From positions 1 to 64,000 of the forward strand of contig DATKRB010000056.1 of the NCBI GenBank assembly GCA_035532415.1: a stretch of DNA of 64,000 nucleotides. Direction: 5' to 3'. Positions 1 to 7,638 of the stretch are shown here, in pieces. A program made the translations under genes and the position numbers. This DNA is from DATKRB01 sp035532415. GTDB taxonomy: Bacteria > Actinomycetota > Acidimicrobiia > Acidimicrobiales > RAAP-2. A model generated the notes under the pieces. The model searched no databases. It saw nothing but the letters and a program-made list of their open reading frames with translations, and was not told the origin of the DNA. Within the stretch, counting starts at the first letter, position 1, and every line of letters begins with the position of its first letter.

Positions 1-174
1 CGGGGTGGAACGGGGCTCGGGCTGGCCATCGTGAAGTCGCTGACCGAGGCCCACGAGGGCGTTGCCGTGGTGGAGAACGGACCCGCCGGCGGTGCCGTCG
101 TCCGCGTCGCGATCCCGCTTCGCCGCCCCAATGGCTCCAACGGTGCCGCAGCGAGCCACATCACGGTGCCGTGA
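1..174 (+). CDS. Sensor histidine kinase, C-terminal end (partial)
   Basis: The gene enters from the left edge and ends at TGA 172-174. The 57 visible residues open with the G2 ATP-lid motif GGTGLGLAIVKSLTEAHEG, followed by the last beta strands of a HATPase_c domain (GGAVVRVAIPL). This is the catalytic end of a two-component sensor kinase that autophosphorylates on histidine and passes phosphate to a response regulator. The sensor region, HisKA domain and partner regulator lie outside the window, so the signal is unknown. A TetR gene follows on the opposite strand. Confidence 0.85.
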   Translation, partial: RGGTGLGLAIVKSLTEAHEGVAVVENGPAGGAVVRVAIPLRRPNGSNGAAASHITVP

Positions 175-202
175 CCGAGGAGGCGCCAGGTACGAAGGCA
201 GA

Positions 203-859
203 TCAGCTGTTGGACTCTTCTCGAAGCTGCTTGCCCTGGCCGAGGACGCCAAGTCGTCGACGGACGACTCGTCGGGCGAGGTCGAGTGCCACGGGGTTGT
301 CGTTCAAGACAAAGCTGACGTCCGCGGCGAGGATGATGCCGTTGAGCTCGAAGGCCAGCTGCTCCGGGTCTTCAGCGGCGGGTAGCTCCTGCTGCTCGAG
401 TGCAGCGGCCGCGAACTGCTGGATCAGTCCCACGAAACCGCCCTGGAACGCAGCGACGCGTTCTTTGACCAGCCCAGGACGGGTGCCCATCTCGAGGGCC
501 GCCGCCGCGAAGAAGCAGCCGCCGGGGAACGTACGGCGCTGCAGATGGTCGAAGAAGGCGTCGCAGACGACGACGAGTTGGGCCACGCCGGCGGGAGCCG
601 CCAATGCCGGGTCGACCACCTCTGCTTGAAAGATACGACCGGCCTCGTCCACCGTGGCCAGCTGCAACTCCTCTTTCGATCCGAAGTGAGCGTACAGCCC
701 GCTCTTGCTCATGCCCAGTGCGTTCGCGAGGTTGCCGATCGACAGCCCCTCGAGACCGTCGACGGTCGACAGGGCCACGGCCTTGCGCAGGATCGCCCGG
801 CGGGTGCGCTCCCCGTCCGGGCGCGTACGGCGCTGTCTCCTCTCGACCACCCTTGACAT
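203..859 (-). CDS. TetR/AcrR family transcriptional regulator
   Basis: A 218-aa repressor. The N-terminal helix-turn-helix spans about residues 20-65 (VDGLEGLSIGNLANALGMSK, then SGLYAHFGSKEEL), the standard TetR DNA-binding domain. The C-terminal two thirds form the ligand-binding helical domain, with FFDHLQRRTFPGGCFFAAAA resembling the TetR_C_6 group. ATG 857-859 is chosen because the HTH lies at the usual distance; the frame stays open far upstream but that part is unlike a protein. It is transcribed away from the DsrE-like gene, with a palindrome at 864-875 in between, so it probably controls itself and that gene. The ligand cannot be told. Confidence 0.9.
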   Translation of the reverse strand: MSRVVERRQRRTRPDGERTRRAILRKAVALSTVDGLEGLSIGNLANALGMSKSGLYAHFGSKEELQLATVDEAGRIFQAEVVDPALAAPAGVAQLVVVCDAFFDHLQRRTFPGGCFFAAAALEMGTRPGLVKERVAAFQGGFVGLIQQFAAAALEQQELPAAEDPEQLAFELNGIILAADVSFVLNDNPVALDLARRVVRRRLGVLGQGKQLREESNS

Positions 860-861
860 TA

Positions 862-877
862 GCACGATCGGTCGTAC
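862..877. promoter_or_regulatory. Candidate TetR operator
   Basis: ACGATCGGTCGT at 864-875 is an inverted repeat with one mismatch per arm, lying in the gap between the divergent TetR gene and the DsrE-like gene. Position and symmetry fit autoregulation. The identity of the bound regulator is inferred. Confidence 0.45.
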
Positions 878-922
878 TCTTACTCCAGAGCCAAGGGTCG
901 TGCCTTTCAAAGGGGGGATCGA

Positions 923-1288
923 GTGGCAAACAAGGCGGTCATCAGCTTGACGACGGGGCTCGAGGACGCTGAAAAGGTCACGGTGGCCTTCTTGGTGGCG
1001 GTCGGAGCGGCAGAACAGGGCCGAGAAACGCTGATGTTCCTCACGAAGGAGGCGGTGCGCCTGGCCTTGGAAGGGGTTGCCACCGGCGTGGCCTGTGAGG
1101 CGTGCCCGTCGCTGCCGAGCCTCGTGGGGCGCTATGCAGCTGCCGGTGGTCGGTATCTGGTCTGCCCCATCTGCTTCGAGTCGAAGAGCCTCGACAAGGG
1201 CAATCTCATCAGTGGAGCGGAGATCGGCGGCACGATCCCGATGTGGGAGTGGATCGGCAACGATAACGCCGTCACGTTCAGTTACTGA
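923..1288 (+). CDS. DsrE/DsrF-like family protein
   Basis: A 121-aa protein of the DsrE-like fold: N-terminal strand KAVISLTTGLEDAEKV, a central strand TLMFLTKEAVRLAL, and cysteines in CEAC (near residue 58) and CPIC (near 80). Relatives are small cytoplasmic proteins in sulfur relay or of unknown redox role. The two CxxC pairs suggest thiol chemistry or metal binding here; that is inference. The GTG start at 923 has a purine-rich ribosome site (AAGGGGGG) about 8 bases upstream. It is divergent from a TetR regulator and followed after 135 bases by a VOC protein on the same strand, so the three may form one regulated unit. Confidence 0.75.
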   Translation: MANKAVISLTTGLEDAEKVTVAFLVAVGAAEQGRETLMFLTKEAVRLALEGVATGVACEACPSLPSLVGRYAAAGGRYLVCPICFESKSLDKGNLISGAEIGGTIPMWEWIGNDNAVTFSY

Positions 1289-1423
1289 GCGGGCCGGGGT
1301 CTGGCGTAATTCCGAACTGCCGACCGTCTGTCGTCCGCCACCGGGCAGCGGGGTGGTGGACGCACGGACGGCGCGGCCGTCAGGTGATCGGGAAGTTCCA
1401 TTTGACAAACAAGGGAGGAAGTT

Positions 1424-1819
1424 GTGCCTGAGTTCCCCTCCGTCACCCATGTGGCGCTTACTGTCAGTGACCTTGGCCGCAGCCGGCCGTGGTACGAGAA
1501 GTTGATCGGCGCCAAGCCGGTGATCGACGAAGACACCGGTCCTTTCCACCACGTTGTTTGGCTGCTCGGCAGCCAGACCCTGGTTGGAATCCATCAGTTT
1601 CCCGATCCACACGGGACCGAGCCTTTCGACGAGCGGAGACCAGGCCTCGATCACCTTGCCTTCGCCTGCGCCAGCCGGTCCGAGCTCGAGCGGTGGGAAG
1701 CAAGGCTGAATGACCTCGGGATCGAGAACGGCGGCATCGTCGATGCCCCTTATGGCTCAGGCCTGTCGTTCCGCGATCCTGACAACATCGCACTGGAATT
1801 CTTCGCGCCACCTGGCTGA
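1424..1819 (+). CDS. VOC family (glyoxalase/bleomycin-resistance fold) protein
   Basis: A 131-aa protein with two beta-alpha-beta-beta-beta modules. It begins FPSVTHVALTVSDLGRSRPW, with the metal-ligand histidine position in HVALTVSD, and contains RPGLDHLAFACASR mid-chain and SFRDPDNIALEFF near the end, the usual second-module metal glutamate. The family includes glyoxalases, dioxygenases and antibiotic-binding proteins; the substrate cannot be deduced. The GTG start at 1424 follows a good AAGGGAGG site. It lies downstream of the DsrE-like gene and is possibly cotranscribed with it. Confidence 0.85.
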   Translation: MPEFPSVTHVALTVSDLGRSRPWYEKLIGAKPVIDEDTGPFHHVVWLLGSQTLVGIHQFPDPHGTEPFDERRPGLDHLAFACASRSELERWEARLNDLGIENGGIVDAPYGSGLSFRDPDNIALEFFAPPG

Positions 1820-2013
1820 GCGCTGCCCTGTGCGAACCGCCACCTCTCGCCGGCTCGGAGAGACAGTGATGCCGGGCTGGCAGCCAATTTGCTCACCGTT
1901 GAGAGCACGCCCGAACATCACATCTGAGCGCGTCCGACACGTTGCGGATGCGGACCGAAGCCAGCGCAAAACGACGACTCGGGCTTGTCGCAGCAGGCGT
2001 TCCGTGCTCTTCG

Positions 2014-2361
2014 TCAGGCAGCTGGCCGCCTTGCATGCTTGAGCAGGAGGCGCCCGCCGATCATGAGTGCGCCAAGGAAACTCAGCGCCACGACGATGAA
2101 CGCCGCTGCGGTGCCCTGACCAGCGAGAACCCGTAGGGCCATTCCCACTGCCACTGTGGACGAGCAAACGACCAGACCTGTCCGAAGAGACCCTGGCGCC
2201 CGACGCGCAACGCAGAGCCAGCCGATGCCAAGGCCGAGCGCGAACGGCCACACCGTTGAAACGAATCCTCCGACATTCTCGCCGTGGTGGTGCGACGTCC
2301 TGCCGATGGCGACGAACAGGACGACCGCCACCACGTCAACCGCTGCTGCAGCTCGGCGCAT
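2014..2361 (-). CDS. DUF3054 family membrane protein
   Basis: A 115-aa protein with four predicted membrane helices: DVVAVVLFVAIG, VWPFALGLGIGWLCV, RTGLVVCSSTVAVGMALRVL and AAAFIVVALSFLGALMIGG. The HHHGE stretch after the first helix and WPF at the second match DUF3054, a conserved actinobacterial inner-membrane family of unknown function. A TAGCCT box six bases before ATG 2361 suggests a leaderless transcript. The 193 bases between it and the VOC gene hold nothing recognisable. Confidence 0.8.
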   Translation of the reverse strand: MRRAAAAVDVVAVVLFVAIGRTSHHHGENVGGFVSTVWPFALGLGIGWLCVARRAPGSLRTGLVVCSSTVAVGMALRVLAGQGTAAAFIVVALSFLGALMIGGRLLLKHARRPAA

Positions 2362-2559
2362 GCCCCAAGGCTAGGACCGCCCACCGGTAGGGGTAGATCG
2401 CCGAATCCGCGCCCGTCGAGACGCAGCGCCGGACGTCGAGTTGGTGGAGCTCTGTCTCGGCCTGGCCGCGATGTACCAGTGTCAGGCGAAGCGCTGGACG
2501 AATGCGGCCTGCTGACCGTTGTCGTCGGTCCCCAGGCCCGGCTCGACTCGTCGAGATGG

Positions 2560-2632
2560 AGCCTGGGAGGGGACTCGAACCCCTGACCTGCGCATTACGA
2601 ATGCGCTGCTCTACCAGCTGAGCTACCCAGGC
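2560..2632 (-). tRNA. tRNA-Thr (anticodon CGT)
   Basis: On the minus strand a cloverleaf folds with acceptor GCCTGGG/CCCAGGC, D-arm AGCTCAGCTGGTAGAGC, anticodon stem GCGCA/TGCGC around loop TTCGTAA, and T-arm with GGTTCGAGTCC. The anticodon CGT reads ACG (threonine). The discriminator base is T and CCA is not encoded. It stands alone between the DUF3054 region and holB. Confidence 0.95.
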
Positions 2633-2685
2633 CGGAACCCCGTCAGGCTAACCGAATCTCCGGGGCGCACCGGCGGGGTCCATCC

Positions 2686-3834
2686 TCACCCGCCGATCCT
2701 GCCGAGCCGTACGAACAGCGCCTCGAGCATGAGGGTCTCATTCGGATTGTGGTCGAGCGACGCAGCGGCGTCGTCGATCAGATCCACCGCTCGGGCGAAC
2801 CCCTGGGCCGACGACGGACGGGCCTGTGGCTCGAGGGCGCCGGCCAGGCGCGCCCGGTACGCCCGGGCCAGCACGGCGAGGCCGGCCCGGATCTCGTCGG
2901 TGCGCCAGCGACGTTCCTCACGGTGCTGGCGATCGACGATGTCCTTCCGGCCGGGGACGCTCGCCTCGCCGAGCGACTTCGCCTCGGCGTCGAGATCCGA
3001 CAGTTGGTCGGCATGCCGGCGCCGAAGCGGCTCGAGGGCCGACTCCGTCGCCGCCAGCGCGGCGCTGCTCAGCTCGCCCACGGTCGCACCGCTGCCGTCG
3101 AGCCGGGTCGGGATGGAGCGCCAGAGCTCCAACCGGTCCGCGTAGGTCTCGTCCTCCGCCAGCAGCGCCGCCCGGTGGATGTCGCCGGCCGCCCCCTCGG
3201 CGATCGCCGCGGCCGTCCCGGGGTCGGCGCCCCGGGCGGTGAGCCAGTCGACGACGACCGCGGTGGGGACCGGGGGGAACAGCACCTCGGCGCAGCGGCT
3301 CGCCACCGTCACCAGCTCGGGGGGGATGTCCTCAGCCAGGAGGAGGAAGATCGTCGATGGCGGCGGCTCCTCCACCGTCTTCAGGAGGGCGGGCGCGGCG
3401 CGGGTGGCGAGATGCACGTCGGGCACCACCAGGACCTGCCGGTGAGCCTCGAGCGGCCGGCGTTGCGAGAGCCCGACGAGGCGTCGGGCGTCGTCGACGC
3501 TGAGGGACGCTCCGGTCCGTTCCACCGTCACCAGGTCCGGATGGGTCCCTACCAGCGTGCGACGGCAGTGCTCGCACCGGCCGCAGCCGCCGTTCGGGCA
3601 GAGGAGCGCGGCCGCGAAGCCCTGGGCCGCGAGCCGGGTCGACGGACCGGATCCCCGGAACAGGTACGCGTGGACGGGTGCCCGGGACGCGGCTCGCAGC
3701 ACGGCCACGGCGCCGGGCTGGCCCACTACCTCGGAGAACAGTGCGGGTACCGGCACGTCGGCAGCACCGGAGTCGGGGCCGGCGGGGGTGGGGGCGTCCG
3801 AAGCCACCGGGCCGGCGGATCGCTCGACGTTCAC
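2686..3834 (-). CDS. holB: DNA polymerase III delta' subunit (clamp-loader AAA+ protein)
   Basis: A 382-aa clamp-loader subunit that helps place the sliding clamp on DNA. After FSEVVGQPGAVAVLRAA comes a degenerate P-loop (RGSGPSTRLAAQ, no lysine), as expected for delta', which does not hydrolyse ATP. The zinc-binding cysteines are in CPNGGCGRCEHC, and LLKTVEEPPPSTIFLL is the SRC-side segment preceding ASRCAEV. GTG 3834 is chosen because it overlaps the tmk stop as GTGA and has GAGGAGG ten bases upstream; an in-frame ATG at 3858 is the alternative. It is the last gene of topA-tmk-holB. Confidence 0.9.
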   Translation of the reverse strand: MNVERSAGPVASDAPTPAGPDSGAADVPVPALFSEVVGQPGAVAVLRAASRAPVHAYLFRGSGPSTRLAAQGFAAALLCPNGGCGRCEHCRRTLVGTHPDLVTVERTGASLSVDDARRLVGLSQRRPLEAHRQVLVVPDVHLATRAAPALLKTVEEPPPSTIFLLLAEDIPPELVTVASRCAEVLFPPVPTAVVVDWLTARGADPGTAAAIAEGAAGDIHRAALLAEDETYADRLELWRSIPTRLDGSGATVGELSSAALAATESALEPLRRRHADQLSDLDAEAKSLGEASVPGRKDIVDRQHREERRWRTDEIRAGLAVLARAYRARLAGALEPQARPSSAQGFARAVDLIDDAAASLDHNPNETLMLEALFVRLGRIGG

Positions 3835-4481
3835 GACGAGATCGCCTCCTCGGGCCACCCGAGGCGCTCACGGACCCCCTGGGCGACCGCCACCGCCACC
3901 CGATCGGCGGTCGCGGTACCGTCGACGACCAGCCATGCCCGCGGTTCCTCCGACGCCTGGCGGAGGAACCCCTCGCGGACCCGACGGTGGAAATCGGGCT
4001 CGAGCCGCTCGAGCCGGTCCGGCGAGGATGCCTCCATCCTGTCGCGGGCCACGTCAGGCGGGACGTCCACGAGCACCGACAGATCGGGCCACCGCCCGGC
4101 CGCGGCCCAATCGACCAGGGCCCGGAGGGCCACTACGTCGAGCCCCCGACCAGAACCCTGGTACGCCAGGGTCGATCCGGAGAAACGGTCGGTGACGATC
4201 CAACGGCCTGCCCCGAGCGCCGGCCCGATCAGCTCGGCGACGTGCTGGGCTCGGTCGGCCGCCATGAGCAGCGCTTCGGCCCGGTCCGACAGGGCGATCC
4301 GATCATCGCCGAGCATCACCGCCCGGAGGACGCGGCCGAGACGGGTGTCACCAGGCTCGAACGTCAGCTGTGCGCCGACCGCTTCGGCCAGTAGCCGGGC
4401 CTGGGTCGATTTTCCGCAGCCGTCGATGCCCTCGAGGGCGATCAGCCGCCCGGGCCCCCCGCCTCGGGGGGGCGTGCTCAC
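3831..4481 (-). CDS. tmk: Thymidylate kinase
   Basis: A 216-aa kinase that phosphorylates dTMP to dTDP with ATP. The P-loop is EGIDGCGKSTQARLLAE (about residues 17-33), the DRF motif is VTDRFSGSTLAYQG (near 95), and the LID region follows VDVPPDVARDRM. Length and motif order are normal for the family. It starts with GTG 4481, overlapping the topA stop by four bases (GTGA), and its own stop overlaps holB in the same way, so translation of the three genes is probably coupled. Confidence 0.95.
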   Translation of the reverse strand: MSTPPRGGGPGRLIALEGIDGCGKSTQARLLAEAVGAQLTFEPGDTRLGRVLRAVMLGDDRIALSDRAEALLMAADRAQHVAELIGPALGAGRWIVTDRFSGSTLAYQGSGRGLDVVALRALVDWAAAGRWPDLSVLVDVPPDVARDRMEASSPDRLERLEPDFHRRVREGFLRQASEEPRAWLVVDGTATADRVAVAVAQGVRERLGWPEEAISS

Positions 4482-7444
4482 CCGTCTCCCGGCGAGCCAG
4501 ATCCCGACGATGAGGTCGCTCCGTCACCTCGCGGCCTGGCCGGCGCCCGCTTGGTTGCCCGCTTGGCCGGCGCCACCTTCTTCGCTGCGGCCGTCCCTCC
4601 CGTCGATGCCTCCCGGCCCGCCGCGGACTTCTTGGTCGCGGACTTCTTGGTCGCGGACTTCCTGGTCGCCGTTCCTTTGGCTGCGGTCTTCTTGGCTGCG
4701 GTCTTCTTGGTGCCGACCGCCTTTCCACGGCCCGGCGAGGCTCGGCGGCGGGCGGGAGCCGCCGTGCGGCGGTCGGCAAGCAGCTCTGCGGCCCGCTCGA
4801 TGTCGATCGTCTCGATGTCATCGCCCTTGCGCAGCGATGCGTTGGTCGTCCCGTCGGTCACGTAGGGGCCGAACCGGCCCTCCTTCAGCACGACCGGCAG
4901 CCCGGTCCCCGGGTCGGCCCCGAGCTCCTTGAGCGGGCCCGCCGCAGCGCGGCCGCGCCGGGCCTTCGGCTGGGCGAAGATCGCCTTCGCCTCCTGAAGG
5001 GTGACGGTCAGCAGCTGGTCCTCGCTCGCCAGGCTGCGGGTGTCGGAGCCGCGCTTGAGGTACGGGCCGAACCGGCCGTTGTGGGCGACGATCTCCTCCC
5101 CGCTGTCAGGGTCGATGCCCACGACCCGGGGGATCCGGAGGAGCTCGAGCGCGTCGTCGAGCGAGATCGTCTCCGGCGTCATCGACGCGAACAGCGAGGC
5201 GGTGCGGGGCTTGGCGCTCCCTTCCCCCGTCTCCCCGAGCTGGATGTAGGGGCCGAAGCGGCCGGTGCGGACCTGCACGGGAAGTCCGGTCTCGGGATCG
5301 GCGCCCAGGGTCCGGTCGTTGGACGGGGCGGCGATGAGCTCCTCGGCCCGCTCGATGGTGAGCTCGTCCGGCGCGAGGTCCTCGGGAATGGAGGCACGGT
5401 CCTCCCCGTGCTGGAGGTAGGGACCGTACCGGCCCACTCGCACCACGATCTCGCTCCCGTCGGACCCCTTTCCGAGGAGGATGGAGTTGATCTCGCGGGC
5501 GTCGATCTCTCCCAGATGCATCGCCACCGCTCTCTTCAGCCCCAGCCGGCCGGTGTCCCCCGACGCGCCGTCCGCCGGTGCCGCTCCCGCTGCGGCGGCT
5601 CCCGCTCCCGGGGCGCCCCCACCGCCGAAGTAGAACCTGGTCAGCCAAGGCAGGGCTTCCCCCCGACCGCTTGCGATCTCGTCGAGATCGTCCTCCATGG
5701 CGGCGGTGAAGCCGTAGTCGACGAGATCGCCGAAGTACCGCTCGAGCAGCCCGACCACGGCGAACGCGGTGAAGCTGGGCACCAGCGCCGTGCCCTTCTT
5801 CCACACGTAACCCCGGTCGAGGATGGTGGCGATGACGCTGGCGTAGGTCGACGGCCGGCCGATCCCCAGCTCCTCCATGGTCTTGACCAGTGAGGCCTCG
5901 GTGAAACGGGCCGGGGGCTGCGTGCTGTGCGAGCCCGGCTCGAACGAGAGCGGGACGACCCGGTCGCCCACCGAGAGGGGAGGGAGGACCACCTCGCGGT
6001 CGGCCAGCTCCGCCTCGGGGTCGTCCTCACCCTCGACGTAGGCACGCAGGAACCCCGGGAAACTGATCACCCGGCCGCTCGCCGCGAACTCGACCGGCAC
6101 CCCGGCCAGCGGGCCGGCCTCCCGGGGGACCGTGGCCGACAGCCGGACCTGGGCGCTGGTACCGGTCGCGTCGGCCATCTGCGACGCAACGGTCCGCTTC
6201 CAGACCAGCTCGTACAGCCGCAGCTCGTCCCCGCCCAGAGTACGGCCGGCCTCCTCGGGGGTCCGGAACGTCGTCCCCGCGGGCCGGATGGCCTCGTGCG
6301 CCTCCTGCGCGTTCTTCACCTTGCGCTCGTAACGTCGCGGTGCCGCCGGCACGTACTCCTTGCCGTACAGAGCCGTGGCCTGCGATCGGGCGGCGGCGAG
6401 CGCCTCGTCCGAAAGGGTGGTCGAGTCCGTCCGCATGTAGGTGATCCAGCCCTGCTCGTACAGCCGCTGGGCCACCTGCATGGCCCGTTGGGAGCTGAAG
6501 CGCAGCTTCCGGCCCGCCTCCTGCTGAAGGGTGGACGTCATGAACGGCGCCGCCGGCGATCGTCGGTACGGGCGCTCGGTGACCGAGCTGACGGTGAACT
6601 CGGTGCCCACCAGGTGGTCGGCCAGCGCCTGGGCCTCCACCTCGCCCAGCACCCGGACCTGAACCCGCGAGGTCTGCTCGCCCGATTCGTCGAAGTCGCG
6701 CCCGCTGGCCAGCGGCGTCGTGTCGACCGCGGCGAGCGAGGCGGCAAAGGCCACCGCTTCCCCAGCGTCCGGGGAGGACCGTAGCGGCGAGCCCGCCGAG
6801 GTCCCGGGCCCACTGAACCGGCCCTCCACCCCCCACCAGCTGGCGGCCCGGAACCGCATCCGCCCGCGCTCGCGTTCGACCACCATCCGGGTGGCCACGC
6901 TCTGAACCCTGCCGGCCGACAGCCGCGGCATGACCTTGCGCCACAGGACGGGCGACACCTCGTACCCGTACAGCCGGTCGAGGATGCGGCGGGCCTCCTG
7001 CGCGTCGACCAGGCGCCGGTCGAGCTCGCGCCATTCCTCCACCGCCCTGCTGATGGCGGCCGGGGTGATCTCGTGGAAGACCATCCGCTTCACCGGGACC
7101 TGGGGGGAGAGGACCTCGAAGAGGTGCCACGCGATGGACTCGCCCTCGCGGTCCTCGTCTGTGGCCAGGTACAGCTCGTCCGCCCCTTTCAGCAGCCGCT
7201 TGAGGTTGGCGACCACCGACTTCTTGTCGCTGGACACCACGTACAGCGGCTTGAACCCGTTGTCGACGTCCACCCCGAGCCGCGCCCAGTCCTCGCCCTT
7301 GTAGGCGGCCGGCACCTCGTCGGCGCCCCGGGGCAGGTCGCGGATGTGGCCGACCGAGGACTCGACGATGAAGTCCGGCCCGAGCATCCCGCCGATCGTC
7401 CGGGCCTTGGCCGGTGACTCGACGATGACCAGGGCCTTACCCAT
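4478..7444 (-). CDS. topA: DNA topoisomerase I (type IA)
   Basis: A 988-aa type IA enzyme that relaxes negative supercoils through a single-strand break. The N-terminal TOPRIM domain shows LVIVESPAKARTI and the acidic cluster TDEDREGE (near residue 100). The catalytic tyrosine is in ITYMRTDSTTLSDEA (near 330). The C-terminal half carries repeated TopoI-C modules recognisable by RFGPYI/RYGPYL, then a lysine-alanine tail (KKTAAKKTAAKG and similar). This basic tail replaces zinc fingers, as known in mycobacterial and streptomycete enzymes, where it aids processivity. First gene of the operon with tmk and holB. Confidence 0.97.
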   Translation of the reverse strand: MGKALVIVESPAKARTIGGMLGPDFIVESSVGHIRDLPRGADEVPAAYKGEDWARLGVDVDNGFKPLYVVSSDKKSVVANLKRLLKGADELYLATDEDREGESIAWHLFEVLSPQVPVKRMVFHEITPAAISRAVEEWRELDRRLVDAQEARRILDRLYGYEVSPVLWRKVMPRLSAGRVQSVATRMVVERERGRMRFRAASWWGVEGRFSGPGTSAGSPLRSSPDAGEAVAFAASLAAVDTTPLASGRDFDESGEQTSRVQVRVLGEVEAQALADHLVGTEFTVSSVTERPYRRSPAAPFMTSTLQQEAGRKLRFSSQRAMQVAQRLYEQGWITYMRTDSTTLSDEALAAARSQATALYGKEYVPAAPRRYERKVKNAQEAHEAIRPAGTTFRTPEEAGRTLGGDELRLYELVWKRTVASQMADATGTSAQVRLSATVPREAGPLAGVPVEFAASGRVISFPGFLRAYVEGEDDPEAELADREVVLPPLSVGDRVVPLSFEPGSHSTQPPARFTEASLVKTMEELGIGRPSTYASVIATILDRGYVWKKGTALVPSFTAFAVVGLLERYFGDLVDYGFTAAMEDDLDEIASGRGEALPWLTRFYFGGGGAPGAGAAAAGAAPADGASGDTGRLGLKRAVAMHLGEIDAREINSILLGKGSDGSEIVVRVGRYGPYLQHGEDRASIPEDLAPDELTIERAEELIAAPSNDRTLGADPETGLPVQVRTGRFGPYIQLGETGEGSAKPRTASLFASMTPETISLDDALELLRIPRVVGIDPDSGEEIVAHNGRFGPYLKRGSDTRSLASEDQLLTVTLQEAKAIFAQPKARRGRAAAGPLKELGADPGTGLPVVLKEGRFGPYVTDGTTNASLRKGDDIETIDIERAAELLADRRTAAPARRRASPGRGKAVGTKKTAAKKTAAKGTATRKSATKKSATKKSAAGREASTGGTAAAKKVAPAKRATKRAPARPRGDGATSSSGSGSPGDG

Positions 7445-7638
7445 GGTCGGCTCTCCCGGCGGTCGCCACGGCCCCGCCCCCCCGGCGCCGCGGTCCGGCG
7501 CCGGACGGGACGGGGTCCGTCACGCCTTCGATGCGATCTTCTGGCGGCATACTGCCGACAGGCTCTCGGCAACAGGGGGCGCTGTCAAGGCCACTCCTCG
7601 TCGTTGCGGCTTGGCGCCGGAGCGCCGGGCTGAGCAGA

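Noticed and set aside
860..1654. N-terminal extension of the TetR frame up to 1654
   Set aside because: It runs opposite the DsrE-like and VOC genes and lacks protein character; the HTH sits properly after ATG 859.
2749..4932. A 727-codon open frame on the plus strand opposite holB, tmk and topA
   Set aside because: It is the antisense of three clear genes; high GC keeps such frames open. The product is Arg/Gly/Pro-rich with no family resemblance.
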